Below are positions 6,654-15,708 of a DNA stretch of 64,000 bases, one piece after another. Origin of the DNA: Candidatus Eubacterium faecigallinarum. Its GTDB lineage: Bacteria > Bacillota > Clostridia > Oscillospirales > Acutalibacteraceae. Numbering within the stretch: the stretch's first letter is position 1; every line of letters starts with the position of its first letter. The notes under the pieces are model-generated. The model was not told the origin of the DNA. It did no database searches and saw nothing but the letters and a program-made list of their open reading frames with translations. The position numbers and the translations under genes were made by a program. The stretch is from NCBI GenBank assembly GCA_019115455.1, contig DXDN01000010.1, forward strand, positions 62,001-126,000, written 5' to 3'.

Positions 6654-7804
6654 CCGCTTATTTTGATAACTCTGCAACAACAAAACCCTGCCCGGCGGCG
6701 GTGAAAGCTGTTGCCCACATGCTGGAGACTGACTGGGGTAACCCGTCAAGCCTGCATAACCTCGGAATAAATGCCGCCAAGGAGTTAATCACCGCAAGAA
6801 AAATCATTGCCGATTCCACAGGCGCCTCAAGCGACGAAATCATTTTCACATCAGGCGGCACAGAGGCAAACAATATGGCGCTCTTCGGCGCTGTAAAAGC
6901 GAAAAAGAGACTTGGCAACAGGATAGTTACAACGGCAATTGAGCACGAAAGCATTCTGGAATCCGCCCAGGAGCTTGAAAAACAGGGCTTTGAAGTAATC
7001 TACCTGAAGCCGGACAAAAGCGGAAACATATCAAAAGAGCAGCTTTTTGACGTTGTAAACGACAAAACAATACTTGTATCAATGATGTATGTCAACAACG
7101 AGGTAGGCACGATAATGCCGGTGGAAGCCGTCAAAAGAGCTGTAAAAAGAGCCGGCGCACCTGCGCTTATCCACACCGACTGCGTGCAGGCATATGGAAA
7201 AATTCCCCTCAGCGTCAAAAAAATCGGCGCCGACCTAATCACCGTATCCTCCCACAAAATACACGGCCCTAAGGGAGTGGGCGCACTTTATATCAACAAG
7301 CAGGCAAATCTGAAAAATCAGAATTTTGCAACAAGATTCGGCGGCGAACAGGAAAAGAAAATTCGCCCCGGTACAGAATGCTCCCCTCTGATTGCAGGCT
7401 TTGCAGGTGCTGTCAGCGAATTTTCTGATTTAGCCAGTCAGGAAAAATATATAAAAGAGCTTAACAGCTATGCCAGGGAAAAGCTCGGCGACATGGGCTC
7501 AGTAAGATTTAACAACAGTGAAACTTCTTCGCCCTACATTATAAATTTATACGTGCCCACCTTTATGAGGAGCCAGACTGTTATACAGGAGCTCAGCAGT
7601 GAGTACGGGATATATGTCAGCAATGGCTCTGCCTGCGCCAAGGGCAAGAAAAGCCACGTGCTCACGGCAATGGGGCTCGACAACGAGACTATAGACAAAA
7701 GCATAAGAATCAGCTTTTGCAAAAACAACACTAAAGAAGAGATAGATTATCTGGTTGAATCCCTCACAGACCTTATCAAAAAACACCCTTTGGAGAAAAT
7801 ATGA
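6650..7804 (+). CDS. Cysteine desulfurase (NifS/IscS family)
   Basis: A 384-aa PLP enzyme that removes sulfur from cysteine to form an enzyme persulfide for sulfur transfer. The TSGGTEANNMAL cofactor segment, the SSHKIHGPKGVGALY lysine that binds PLP, and the mobile-loop active cysteine in SNGSACAKGKK are all present. It overlaps thiI by 4 bases, so its sulfur is probably passed to ThiI for tRNA 4-thiouridine or thiamine synthesis rather than to a dedicated Fe-S operon (no iscU or iscR nearby). Confidence 0.95.
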   Translation: MTAYFDNSATTKPCPAAVKAVAHMLETDWGNPSSLHNLGINAAKELITARKIIADSTGASSDEIIFTSGGTEANNMALFGAVKAKKRLGNRIVTTAIEHESILESAQELEKQGFEVIYLKPDKSGNISKEQLFDVVNDKTILVSMMYVNNEVGTIMPVEAVKRAVKRAGAPALIHTDCVQAYGKIPLSVKKIGADLITVSSHKIHGPKGVGALYINKQANLKNQNFATRFGGEQEKKIRPGTECSPLIAGFAGAVSEFSDLASQEKYIKELNSYAREKLGDMGSVRFNNSETSSPYIINLYVPTFMRSQTVIQELSSEYGIYVSNGSACAKGKKSHVLTAMGLDNETIDKSIRISFCKNNTKEEIDYLVESLTDLIKKHPLEKI

Positions 7805-8973
7805 GAGAAATTGTACTGATAAAAAACGGAGAGCTTGCACTTAAAGGACTCAACAGAAACAGCTTTGAGGACAAGCTTATCAAAAATATGAAATCACGTC
7901 TTGCAGATCTTGGCAAATTTGAATTTACCAAGAGCCAGTCAACGATTATGGTGGAGGCACAAAGCGACGAAACCGACCTTGATTTGGCAGTTGAGCGTAT
8001 CTCAAAGGTATTCGGAATCGCGGCGCTTTCACGTGCCTGCGTGTGCGAAAAGGATTTTGACATAATCAGGAAAGCCGCCGTGCAGTATCTTGAGGAACAG
8101 CTTGAGGATGCCGCTACCTTTAAGGTGGAAGCTAAGCGCTCCGACAAAAAATTTCCCATGAAATCGCCGGAGATATGCCGTGAGGCAGGCGGATATATAC
8201 TTTCAAAATTCAATCATCTTAAGGTTGATGTCCACAATCCCGACATCATAGTAACTATTGAGATACGTGACAAATACGCATTTATCCACGGCAACAGCAT
8301 CAAGGGAGCCGGTGGTATGCCCACAGGAACCAGCGGGAGAGCGGCAATTCTTATCAGCGGCGGCATTGATTCCCCTGTTGCGGCATATATGATGGCAAAA
8401 AGAGGAATTGAGCTTTGCGCCGTTCATTTCGCATCACCTCCGTACACCTCGGAGCTGGCGGAAATGAAAGTTATGGAGCTGCTCAAAAAGGTTGCAAAAT
8501 ATTCGGGCACCATTACGACTTACGTTGTACCCTTCACTAAAATTCAGGAGAAAATCAGAGATCTGTGTCCCGAAGAATATTTCACCATAATAATGCGCCG
8601 TATAATGATGGAGATTTCGGAGAAAATTGCCGTAAATCAAAATTGCAGCGCACTTATCACCGGTGAAAGCGTGGGCCAGGTGGCAAGTCAAACGATTTAT
8701 GCGCTGGCGTGTACGGACTGTGCGGTTGAAATGCCTGTATTCAGACCTTGTATCGGTATGGACAAGGAGGAAATCATAAAAATATCACGAAAGATTGACA
8801 CCTTTGAGACCTCTATTCAGCCCTATGAAGACTGCTGCACGGTATTTACACCAAAGCATCCGAAAACAAGACCTCATGTTGAGGATGTTGCCAAAGCGCA
8901 AAACAAAATCACAGACCTTGACGAGCTTGTGGAAGAAGCAATAAAGAACGCCAAAAAGGTGATTATCAGATAA
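7801..8973 (+). CDS. thiI: tRNA 4-thiouridine synthase ThiI (no rhodanese domain)
   Basis: This 390-aa cytosolic enzyme activates U8 of tRNA with ATP and accepts sulfur from a cysteine desulfurase. The N-terminal ferredoxin-like and THUMP regions are followed by the PP-loop SGGIDSPVAAYMMAKRG. As in most Firmicutes and archaeal forms it ends near 390 residues and lacks the C-terminal rhodanese domain of the E. coli protein. It is translationally coupled to the desulfurase upstream and to the sortase-like gene downstream (TAATG). Confidence 0.95.
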   Translation: MREIVLIKNGELALKGLNRNSFEDKLIKNMKSRLADLGKFEFTKSQSTIMVEAQSDETDLDLAVERISKVFGIAALSRACVCEKDFDIIRKAAVQYLEEQLEDAATFKVEAKRSDKKFPMKSPEICREAGGYILSKFNHLKVDVHNPDIIVTIEIRDKYAFIHGNSIKGAGGMPTGTSGRAAILISGGIDSPVAAYMMAKRGIELCAVHFASPPYTSELAEMKVMELLKKVAKYSGTITTYVVPFTKIQEKIRDLCPEEYFTIIMRRIMMEISEKIAVNQNCSALITGESVGQVASQTIYALACTDCAVEMPVFRPCIGMDKEEIIKISRKIDTFETSIQPYEDCCTVFTPKHPKTRPHVEDVAKAQNKITDLDELVEEAIKNAKKVIIR

Positions 8974-10139
8974 TGAGCACGGATAAAGACGATATCCTTG
9001 AAATCCTTTCCGATTTCAAGGACAAAAAAGAAAAGCGGCAAAACAGTACCGAACAGGAGCTGGAGCCGCCGCGCAAGCGTGAAGAATATATTGATTTTTC
9101 AAAGCCGAAAGACGATGAGAAACCGCCTGAAGCCAAGGCAAAAATCAAGAAACTCTTTAATAAAGCGCAAAAATCCTCAGCCACTGATTCGACTGAAGAA
9201 AAAGAAAAGAAAAAAGAGCTCGCACGCCAGAGGCTTGAAAAGCTAAAAAACGGCTCAAAAAAATTCTTTTCAAAAGCGATAAAAGCTGTATTTAACAAAA
9301 AAGTTCTTGCGGCAGTGGCAGTTATCGCCGTGATTATTGCCGGAATTTTCGGCGCTGTATACGCGGCACAGCAGGCAAAGGTTGCTTACCTGAAACCTTA
9401 TCAGGAAAAGTACCCGCAGGTGCAGTTCCCCCAGGGGATACTTGAAAAATACTGCGACATATACGGCGAAAATCCTGATACGGTAGGGTATATTAAAATC
9501 CCCGGCACATCGGTGGACTCTTCTGTAAGCTCCGACAGCAAGACATACCCCTATGCCCAAAGCTGCACAAAAGGGAGCGAGCAGTTTAACTACGTTATAT
9601 ATCTTGACGATGACAGTCTTGAAGAGTTATACTCAACCGCCGACAGCTATAATACTTCAGACGGATATGTTACATATTCCGACCTGACGGCGGATTATAC
9701 GTTTAAGATTGTAGGAGCGTTTTATACCAACACAGACGCCAAGGATGACAACGGATACGTATTTCCCTATAACGTAACGGAAGAAATGACGGTGGATTCT
9801 CAAAACGAGTATATCTCAAGGCTGCAATCCAGATTTATATACAGCACGGGAATCGACATTACCAGGCAGGATAAGCTGATAACCATATCTTGCCCCACGG
9901 ATTACCGCAGTAATTTCCGCTTTGTGGTAGTTGGCGTAATGAGAGATGACGCCGCCGACAAATTAACCGCCACTGAAAAGGACGATATAAGGTATCCTCA
10001 GGTTATATATGACGAAAGCAAAACTCAAAATCCCTACAAATACGCCTCAGAGTGGTATCCCGAAATCGTTATAACCAACAGTGACGGCGCACAAAAGACG
10101 ATACAGAAGACCGCTGAGGATTATCAAAACAAACAATAA
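8973..10139 (+). CDS. Class B sortase-like membrane protein lacking the catalytic histidine
   Basis: The protein has a highly charged, coiled-coil-prone cytoplasmic part (about 1-105), one transmembrane helix (about 110-132) and an extracytoplasmic sortase-B-like domain (DTVGYIKIPGTSVDSSV, then a late KLITISCPTDYRSNFRFVVVG). The Cys307 and Arg316 of the sortase active site are present. Where active sortases have a YGHN-type histidine, this one has VIYLDDD near 208-214, and the 388 residues contain no histidine at all. It is thus probably not a transpeptidase, or works by another mechanism. It is the last gene of the thioesterase-thiI operon and ends at a terminator. Confidence 0.75.
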   Translation: MSTDKDDILEILSDFKDKKEKRQNSTEQELEPPRKREEYIDFSKPKDDEKPPEAKAKIKKLFNKAQKSSATDSTEEKEKKKELARQRLEKLKNGSKKFFSKAIKAVFNKKVLAAVAVIAVIIAGIFGAVYAAQQAKVAYLKPYQEKYPQVQFPQGILEKYCDIYGENPDTVGYIKIPGTSVDSSVSSDSKTYPYAQSCTKGSEQFNYVIYLDDDSLEELYSTADSYNTSDGYVTYSDLTADYTFKIVGAFYTNTDAKDDNGYVFPYNVTEEMTVDSQNEYISRLQSRFIYSTGIDITRQDKLITISCPTDYRSNFRFVVVGVMRDDAADKLTATEKDDIRYPQVIYDESKTQNPYKYASEWYPEIVITNSDGAQKTIQKTAEDYQNKQ

Positions 10140-10152
10140 ACAAAACGAAAAG

Positions 10153-10190
10153 AAAAATCGGACTCGCAGATGTGAGTCCGATTTTAATAT
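10153..10190. terminator. Bidirectional intrinsic terminator
   Basis: A stem of AAAAATCGGACTC and GAGTCCGATTTTT-type arms (10153-10165 with 10174-10185) lies between converging genes and has T-runs on both strands. Confidence 0.88.
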
Positions 10191-10209
10191 ACATTAATAT
10201 TTATTTTTA

Positions 10210-11064
10210 TCAGTCATTCTGAGGAACATATTCAAAGCTTGAAGCATTATATCCAAAATACTTTTCAACTATAGGTGTAAATTCATCAGCGTCGTTATAG
10301 TCAGGATTTTTCAGCTCATAGAAAGCTTCGTTATAAGTATCGGCTGCGGCGTCCCATTTCTTAAAGGAGAATACATAGCTTGTTGAATCAAGCTCGCCGT
10401 TGAGCACGGTGTAATTATCCTTTCCCTCTGCTGCGTTAAAATTGAATTCATCTGTAATGATAACACTTATCTGACCGGCATCAAGCGCCTGCATTGCCTG
10501 AGCTATATCAGCGTATTCCTCAATCGAGGAAAATCCGTCTTTAATGATAGTGTTTTTATCAAGAGCGGCGACAGCAGCTTCAGATACGACTCCGGCTTTT
10601 ACACCGCCGAGAGCGGCATAAGATGTAATCTGGCTGTCTTTAGCGGTAACAGCAATTACTCTGTCTGTTATAAGGTCGTTGGTATATGAATAATTTTTGT
10701 TAAAAGAGCCTGTATCCTTTGAAATTCCGCCGACCATAACGTATGCAATATATTCGTTTCCTTCATCATCAGTATAGGCAACGTCCTCGCCTACTGCATA
10801 GTCCTCGTCAACCTGAACAAAGCTGTAGGTCTTGTATTCTCCCTTTACATCGTCAAATATACGCTTGATAAGCTCAACGTCAAAGCCCGTCAGCTTTCCG
10901 TTTTCGTCAGTATAGATAAACGGCGATTTTTCAGCAGTATAGGCGATAAGCATCGTTTCGTCATCAATAACCTCTGCCTCTGTAGCGGAAGAACATCCGG
11001 CAAAACAGAGTGTAACAGTCAGGGCACAGATAACAACCGAAATAAATTTTTTCATTTTTTTCAT
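10210..11064 (-). CDS. Amino-acid ABC transporter substrate-binding lipoprotein (family 3)
   Basis: A 284-aa secreted lipoprotein: basic start, hydrophobic core, lipobox CFAGC with the lipidated cysteine near residue 24, then a family 3 solute-binding domain (SPFIYTDENGKLTGFDVELI, and the later D.ITSYAALGGVKAGVVSEAA). Such proteins catch polar amino acids for an ABC importer. No permease or ATPase gene is adjacent, so it is an orphan receptor here. AAAGGAGG stands well placed before the start at 11064. Confidence 0.9.
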   Translation of the reverse strand: MKKMKKFISVVICALTVTLCFAGCSSATEAEVIDDETMLIAYTAEKSPFIYTDENGKLTGFDVELIKRIFDDVKGEYKTYSFVQVDEDYAVGEDVAYTDDEGNEYIAYVMVGGISKDTGSFNKNYSYTNDLITDRVIAVTAKDSQITSYAALGGVKAGVVSEAAVAALDKNTIIKDGFSSIEEYADIAQAMQALDAGQISVIITDEFNFNAAEGKDNYTVLNGELDSTSYVFSFKKWDAAADTYNEAFYELKNPDYNDADEFTPIVEKYFGYNASSFEYVPQND

Positions 11065-11099
11065 GAATATGTATCCTCCTTTTCGGATAACTTATTATA

Positions 11100-11128
11100 A
11101 TTTTATAATATATAAGATATAAAGTCAA
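11100..11128 (-). promoter_or_regulatory. Sigma-A promoter of the substrate-binding protein gene
   Basis: TTGACT (11123-11128) and TAAAAT (11100-11105) are 17 bases apart on the minus strand. Confidence 0.6.
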
Positions 11129-11184
11129 TAGAAAATAAAACGGCGGTGCTTGACAGGCTTGTAGTATTGATATATCCTAAACAT

Positions 11185-11865
11185 ATGAATTATTCCGACA
11201 TTACAAAAGGGCTGTTTTTAAGCAGACAAAACAGATTTATAGCCAAGGTGGATATCGGCGGCAAAATACATACCGTGCACGTAAAAAATACCGGAAGGTG
11301 CAGAGAACTCTTCAGGAAAAACGCAGTTGTTTATGTTCAGCGAAGCAATAATCCAAACCGCAAAACGCTCTACGATTTGATTGCGGTGTACAAGGGCGAC
11401 ACGCTTGTAAACGTTGATTCCCAAAGCCCCAACAAGGCTGTTCGTGAATGGCTTGAGGCAGGAGGGCTTTTGGCTAAGCCCACTTTAATTAAACCCGAGG
11501 TGCGTTACGGGGATTCACGGCTTGATTTTTATATAGAAAACGAGAAAGAAAAAGCCTTTGTTGAGGTTAAGGGCGTAACCCTTGAAAAAGACGGCGAGGC
11601 GCTTTTCCCCGATGCTCCTACCCAGCGGGGACGCAGGCATCTGGCAGAGCTTATCAAAGCTTGCGAAAACGGATATACAGCGGCGGTCATATTTTTAGTG
11701 CAGATGAAAGGGTGCCATACATTTTCTCCCAACGCCGTCACCGACCCGTTATTTGCCGATGAGCTTAAGAGGGCTGCCAAAAGCGGTGTCAGAATAATCG
11801 CCCTTGACTGCGTAGTAAATCCTAACAGCATAATAGCGGATAAAAAAATCAAAGTAAAATTATAA
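11185..11865 (+). CDS. sfsA: SfsA family protein (sugar fermentation stimulation protein, DNA-binding/nuclease fold)
   Basis: A 226-aa SfsA protein with the family motifs KNTGRCRELF, SQSPNKAVREWL and EVKGVTL, ending at the usual length. E. coli SfsA was named for effects on maltose metabolism; the C-terminal core has a nuclease-like fold, and the true role is unsettled. I prefer the ATG at 11185 because MNYSDITKGLFLSRQNRFIA aligns with the normal SfsA N-terminus. The GTG at 11146 lies against a TTGACA element (11150-11155) that could be part of the promoter. No clear Shine-Dalgarno site precedes either start. Confidence 0.88.
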   Translation: MNYSDITKGLFLSRQNRFIAKVDIGGKIHTVHVKNTGRCRELFRKNAVVYVQRSNNPNRKTLYDLIAVYKGDTLVNVDSQSPNKAVREWLEAGGLLAKPTLIKPEVRYGDSRLDFYIENEKEKAFVEVKGVTLEKDGEALFPDAPTQRGRRHLAELIKACENGYTAAVIFLVQMKGCHTFSPNAVTDPLFADELKRAAKSGVRIIALDCVVNPNSIIADKKIKVKL

Positions 11866-11895
11866 TAAATATTAGTAATTTATATTTACCTGCAA

Positions 11896-11924
11896 TTGAC
11901 AAAACACAAATCAAAGAGTAATAT
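11896..11924 (+). promoter_or_regulatory. Sigma-A promoter of ilvA-ridA
   Basis: TTGACA (11896-11901) and TAATAT (11919-11924) are 17 bases apart, 35 bases before the ilvA start. Confidence 0.7.
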
Positions 11925-11958
11925 AATAGTTTAAGAAATAATAAAAGAGGCGAAAAAG

Positions 11959-13158
11959 ATGTTGACATTAGACAGAGTATATAAAGCAAAGCGCGTGCTT
12001 TCTGAAATAACAAGAGAAACTGATATGATTCTTGCCAAGAACCTCTGCCCCAACACAAGCGTTTATTTAAAAACAGAAAATCTTCAGGTAACGGGCTCAT
12101 TTAAAATAAGAGGCTCATATTTTAAAATAAGCCAGCTTTCAGATGAGGAGAAAGCAAAGGGTGTAATCGCCTGCTCTGCCGGCAACCATGCTCAGGGCGT
12201 GGCGCTTGCCGCTACAAAAAACAACATTAAATCGCTCATATGCCTGCCGGACGGCGCACCAATCAGCAAGGTTGAGGCTACAAAGCGCTACGGTGCCGAG
12301 GTGTGCATGGTAAAGGGTGTTTATGACGACGCATATAACAAAGCGCTCTCCCTTAAAGAGGAGAAGGGCTATACCTTCATCCATCCCTTTGATGATCCTG
12401 ATGTTATTGCCGGTCAGGGTACAATCGGACTTGAAATTCTTGAACAGCTTCCCGACGCTGACGCAGTTATAGTACCTATCGGCGGCGGCGGACTTATCGC
12501 CGGAGTTGCTTATACTATCAAACAGATAAATCCAAACTGCAAGGTTTACGGAGTCCAGGCAAGCGGAGCGCCGTCAATGCAAAGAGCTATAAATGACGGC
12601 AAAATAGAAACTCTTGACAAGGTTCAGACCATTGCAGACGGTATCGCCGTAAAAACTCCCGGAGAGCTCACCTATGAGCTTGTAAGCAAATATGTTGACG
12701 GAATATATACTGTAACAGATGATGAGATTGCTCTTGCAATACTTACTCTTATGGAGCAGGAAAAGCTTGTTGCCGAGGGCGCAGGCGCAGTTCCGGTAGC
12801 GGCTGTTATGAACGGCAAGATCCCGGAAATCGAGGGCAAAAAGGTATGCTGTCTTGTTTCAGGCGGTAATATCGACGTTACTATTCTTTCACGTGTTATT
12901 GAAAGAGGTCTTAAGATGGGCGGCAGAACTGCCAATATAACTATCGCTCTTTCAGACAAACCGGGTCAGCTTATGGGTGTAAGCCAGATAATCGCTCAGC
13001 TCGGGGCAAACGTTGTTTCAGTAAACTATGACAGCTCTGATCTTGACATGAACATCACCGACTGCTACTTGAAGATTGGTGTTGAAACCAGGGATTACGC
13101 CCATATCGCACAGGTTAAGAAGGCTCTTAAGGACGCAGGCTTCGAGGTATGCGACTGA
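11959..13158 (+). CDS. ilvA: Threonine ammonia-lyase (threonine dehydratase) with ACT domain
   Basis: A 399-aa PLP enzyme converting L-threonine to 2-oxobutanoate and ammonia, the entry to isoleucine synthesis or to threonine fermentation. The PLP lysine lies in TGSFKIRGSY, the phosphate-binding loop is GGGGLIAG, and SAGNHAQGVA is also present. The C-terminal ~80 residues (TANITIALSDKPGQLMGVSQ onward) form one ACT domain, as in the short 400-aa class rather than the 500-aa E. coli IlvA. It is followed by ridA, which removes the reactive enamine/imine this enzyme releases. Whether it is biosynthetic or catabolic (TdcB-like) cannot be decided from sequence alone. Confidence 0.93.
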   Translation: MLTLDRVYKAKRVLSEITRETDMILAKNLCPNTSVYLKTENLQVTGSFKIRGSYFKISQLSDEEKAKGVIACSAGNHAQGVALAATKNNIKSLICLPDGAPISKVEATKRYGAEVCMVKGVYDDAYNKALSLKEEKGYTFIHPFDDPDVIAGQGTIGLEILEQLPDADAVIVPIGGGGLIAGVAYTIKQINPNCKVYGVQASGAPSMQRAINDGKIETLDKVQTIADGIAVKTPGELTYELVSKYVDGIYTVTDDEIALAILTLMEQEKLVAEGAGAVPVAAVMNGKIPEIEGKKVCCLVSGGNIDVTILSRVIERGLKMGGRTANITIALSDKPGQLMGVSQIIAQLGANVVSVNYDSSDLDMNITDCYLKIGVETRDYAHIAQVKKALKDAGFEVCD

Positions 13159-13203
13159 TAATCAGAATAAAAACTAAATCATTATGATTAAGGAGATATT
13201 ACT

Positions 13204-13575
13204 ATGGATTATGTATCAACAAAAAACGCACCGGACGCAATCGGTCCGTACTCACAGGCGGTAAAGGCAAACGGAATGCTTTTCACCTCCGGTCAAATAG
13301 CTATTGACCCTGCCACAAATACTGTAAAGGCTGTTACTATCGAGGAGCAGACAACACAGGTTTGCGAAAATCTCAAGGCGGTTGTTGAGGCCGCCGGCAC
13401 AACAATGGATAAGGTTGTAAAAACCGTATGCTTTTTGGCAGACATCAATGATTTTGCAAAATTCAACGAAGTTTACGGCACTTATTTCACATCAAAGCCA
13501 GCACGCTCCTGCGTTGCAGTAAAGGACCTCCCAAAAGGAGTTCTCTGCGAAATCGAGGTTATCGCTGAGTTATAA
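13204..13575 (+). CDS. ridA: RidA family enamine/imine deaminase
   Basis: A 123-aa trimeric cytosolic protein that hydrolyses 2-aminoacrylate and 2-aminocrotonate formed by PLP dehydratases. The family signatures GPYSQAV near the start, TSGQIAIDP, and PARSCVAVKDLPKG with the conserved arginine are present. It sits 45 bases after ilvA with its own ribosome site AAGGAG, forming the common ilvA-ridA pair. Confidence 0.94.
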   Translation: MDYVSTKNAPDAIGPYSQAVKANGMLFTSGQIAIDPATNTVKAVTIEEQTTQVCENLKAVVEAAGTTMDKVVKTVCFLADINDFAKFNEVYGTYFTSKPARSCVAVKDLPKGVLCEIEVIAEL

Positions 13576-13608
13576 TCAGCATAATATAATTAATTGAAAT
13601 AATAACAA

Positions 13609-13646
13609 AGAAATCCGGCTAAGCGTATGCTTATGCTGGATTTTTC
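13609..13646 (+). terminator. Intrinsic terminator after ridA
   Basis: An imperfect stem (AAATCCGGCTAAGC with GCTTATGCTGGATTT) is followed by TTTTTC. Confidence 0.75.
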
Positions 13647-13657
13647 TTATAAAAATC

Positions 13658-13694
13658 TAAAAAATCGGGGCCGAATACTCGGTCCCGATTTTGT
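13658..13694 (-). terminator. Intrinsic terminator after ilvC
   Basis: On the minus strand, AAAATCGGGACCGA pairs with TCGGCCCCGATTTT around a 4-base loop and is followed by a T-rich stretch. Confidence 0.82.
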
Positions 13695-13710
13695 TGAATA
13701 TGTATTAATC

Positions 13711-14751
<1,041 letters not shown>

Positions 14752-14752
14752 T

Positions 14753-14779
14753 CAAACAAGTTGTATGATGACTTGTTTG
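14753..14779. promoter_or_regulatory. Inverted repeat in the ilvC leader containing a GntR-type box
   Basis: CAAACAAGT (14753-14761) and ACTTGTTTG (14771-14779) are perfect 9-bp arms around TGTATGATG. The unit contains TTGTATGATGACT, the first of three copies of the box TTGTATGATGNCT in this locus. Confidence 0.55.
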
Positions 14780-14796
14780 TTCTTTCAACAATTCAT

Positions 14797-14825
14797 ATTA
14801 TATATTGTATGATGTCTAATGTCAA
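14797..14825 (-). promoter_or_regulatory. ilvC promoter with an operator-like box in the spacer
   Basis: A consensus TTGACA (14820-14825) and TATAAT (14797-14802) are 17 bases apart on the minus strand. The second copy of the box (TTGTATGATGTCT, 14805-14817) lies inside the spacer, a typical repression site. Confidence 0.75.
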
Positions 14826-14838
14826 TAGGTAAATTAAA

Positions 14839-15501
14839 TTATTTTTCAAGCCCCTCTATAGCATGAATAATGTGCAGCCGCATTGCAGTTCTTGCTCCGT
14901 CAGGATTTCTCTTTTTTATGAAATCCATAATAAGCCTGTCATCCTTAAGGTTGTCGCTGGTGATGTCGCGGTCCTTTGCAAGAACCATAACGCCTTTCTT
15001 TATGGCATTGAATATTATGGGCATAAACTGCTTAACAAAAGAATTATGGGTTGCGTTGGCGATGCTTTCGTGAAACTTCTGCTCTTCATAAGTGCGGTCC
15101 TCGCCGCTGAGTATCTTTTTTTCTATCTCTTCGCCGTAATAGCAAATAGTCTTGATTTCCTCATCAGTTGCCCTTTTTGCCGCTAAATAAGCGCAATCCG
15201 GCTCGAACATAAGCCTCATTTCAAACAGGTCGTCAAGTCCTGAGGCAATATCGTTGAGGTCTTCCAAATTAATAGTGGTTTTTGACGTTACGAACGTTCC
15301 CTTGCCTCTTTTTATTTCCAAGATCCCGTTGGTGGTAAGAATCTTTACTGCCTCTCTAAGGGTTGAGCGGCTGACGCCCAGCTCCGCCGCAAGATCGTTT
15401 TCATTGGGCAGCTTATCGCCTACGGAAAATCTGTTTTCTTCCTCTATCATCTTAGCTATCTGCTGAGCAGTGCTGTCTGCAAGCATTGCTGATTTCATCA
15501 T
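14839..15501 (-). CDS. GntR family regulator, FadR/FCD subfamily
   Basis: A 220-aa repressor-type protein: winged helix-turn-helix at about 10-75 (KLPNENDLAAELGVSRSTLR, then GILEIKRGKGTFV) and a C-terminal all-helical FCD domain (about 85-215) that binds a small organic acid, with the usual metal-binding D and H residues (MRLMFEPDCAYLAA, EEQKFHESIANATHN, MRLHIIHA). The effector is not predictable. A box shared by its own promoter and the ilvC promoter suggests autoregulation and control of branched-chain synthesis. The first ATG (15501) lies 6 bases from GAGG; the next (15498) is also possible. Confidence 0.9.
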   Translation of the reverse strand: MMKSAMLADSTAQQIAKMIEEENRFSVGDKLPNENDLAAELGVSRSTLREAVKILTTNGILEIKRGKGTFVTSKTTINLEDLNDIASGLDDLFEMRLMFEPDCAYLAAKRATDEEIKTICYYGEEIEKKILSGEDRTYEEQKFHESIANATHNSFVKQFMPIIFNAIKKGVMVLAKDRDITSDNLKDDRLIMDFIKKRNPDGARTAMRLHIIHAIEGLEK

Positions 15502-15520
15502 AATACACCTCTTTTTATTT

Positions 15521-15571
15521 ATAATATCACAAACAGCAGGTACAAGTCAATACGTTGTATGATGTCTTATG
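15521..15571 (-). promoter_or_regulatory. Promoter and operator-like box of the GntR gene
   Basis: TTGACT (15545-15550) and TATTAT (15521-15526) are 18 bases apart on the minus strand. The third copy of the box, TTGTATGATGTCT (15555-15567), abuts the -35 element. Confidence 0.6.
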
Positions 15572-15708
15572 TTATATTTCTGTGCAACCATAGTATTTGA
15601 ACAGGTGTTTTACCCAATTTCCATATAGCTCTTGTAAAATTTAATATAATGTTTTATTATACTTATGTAATTATATGCCCAAACTTTCGGGCAGATGGAG
15701 GCGCTCAA

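Noticed and set aside
11146-11184. Upstream GTG start for sfsA
   Set aside because: It overlaps a TTGACA element and adds residues before the normal SfsA N-terminus; the ATG at 11185 is preferred.
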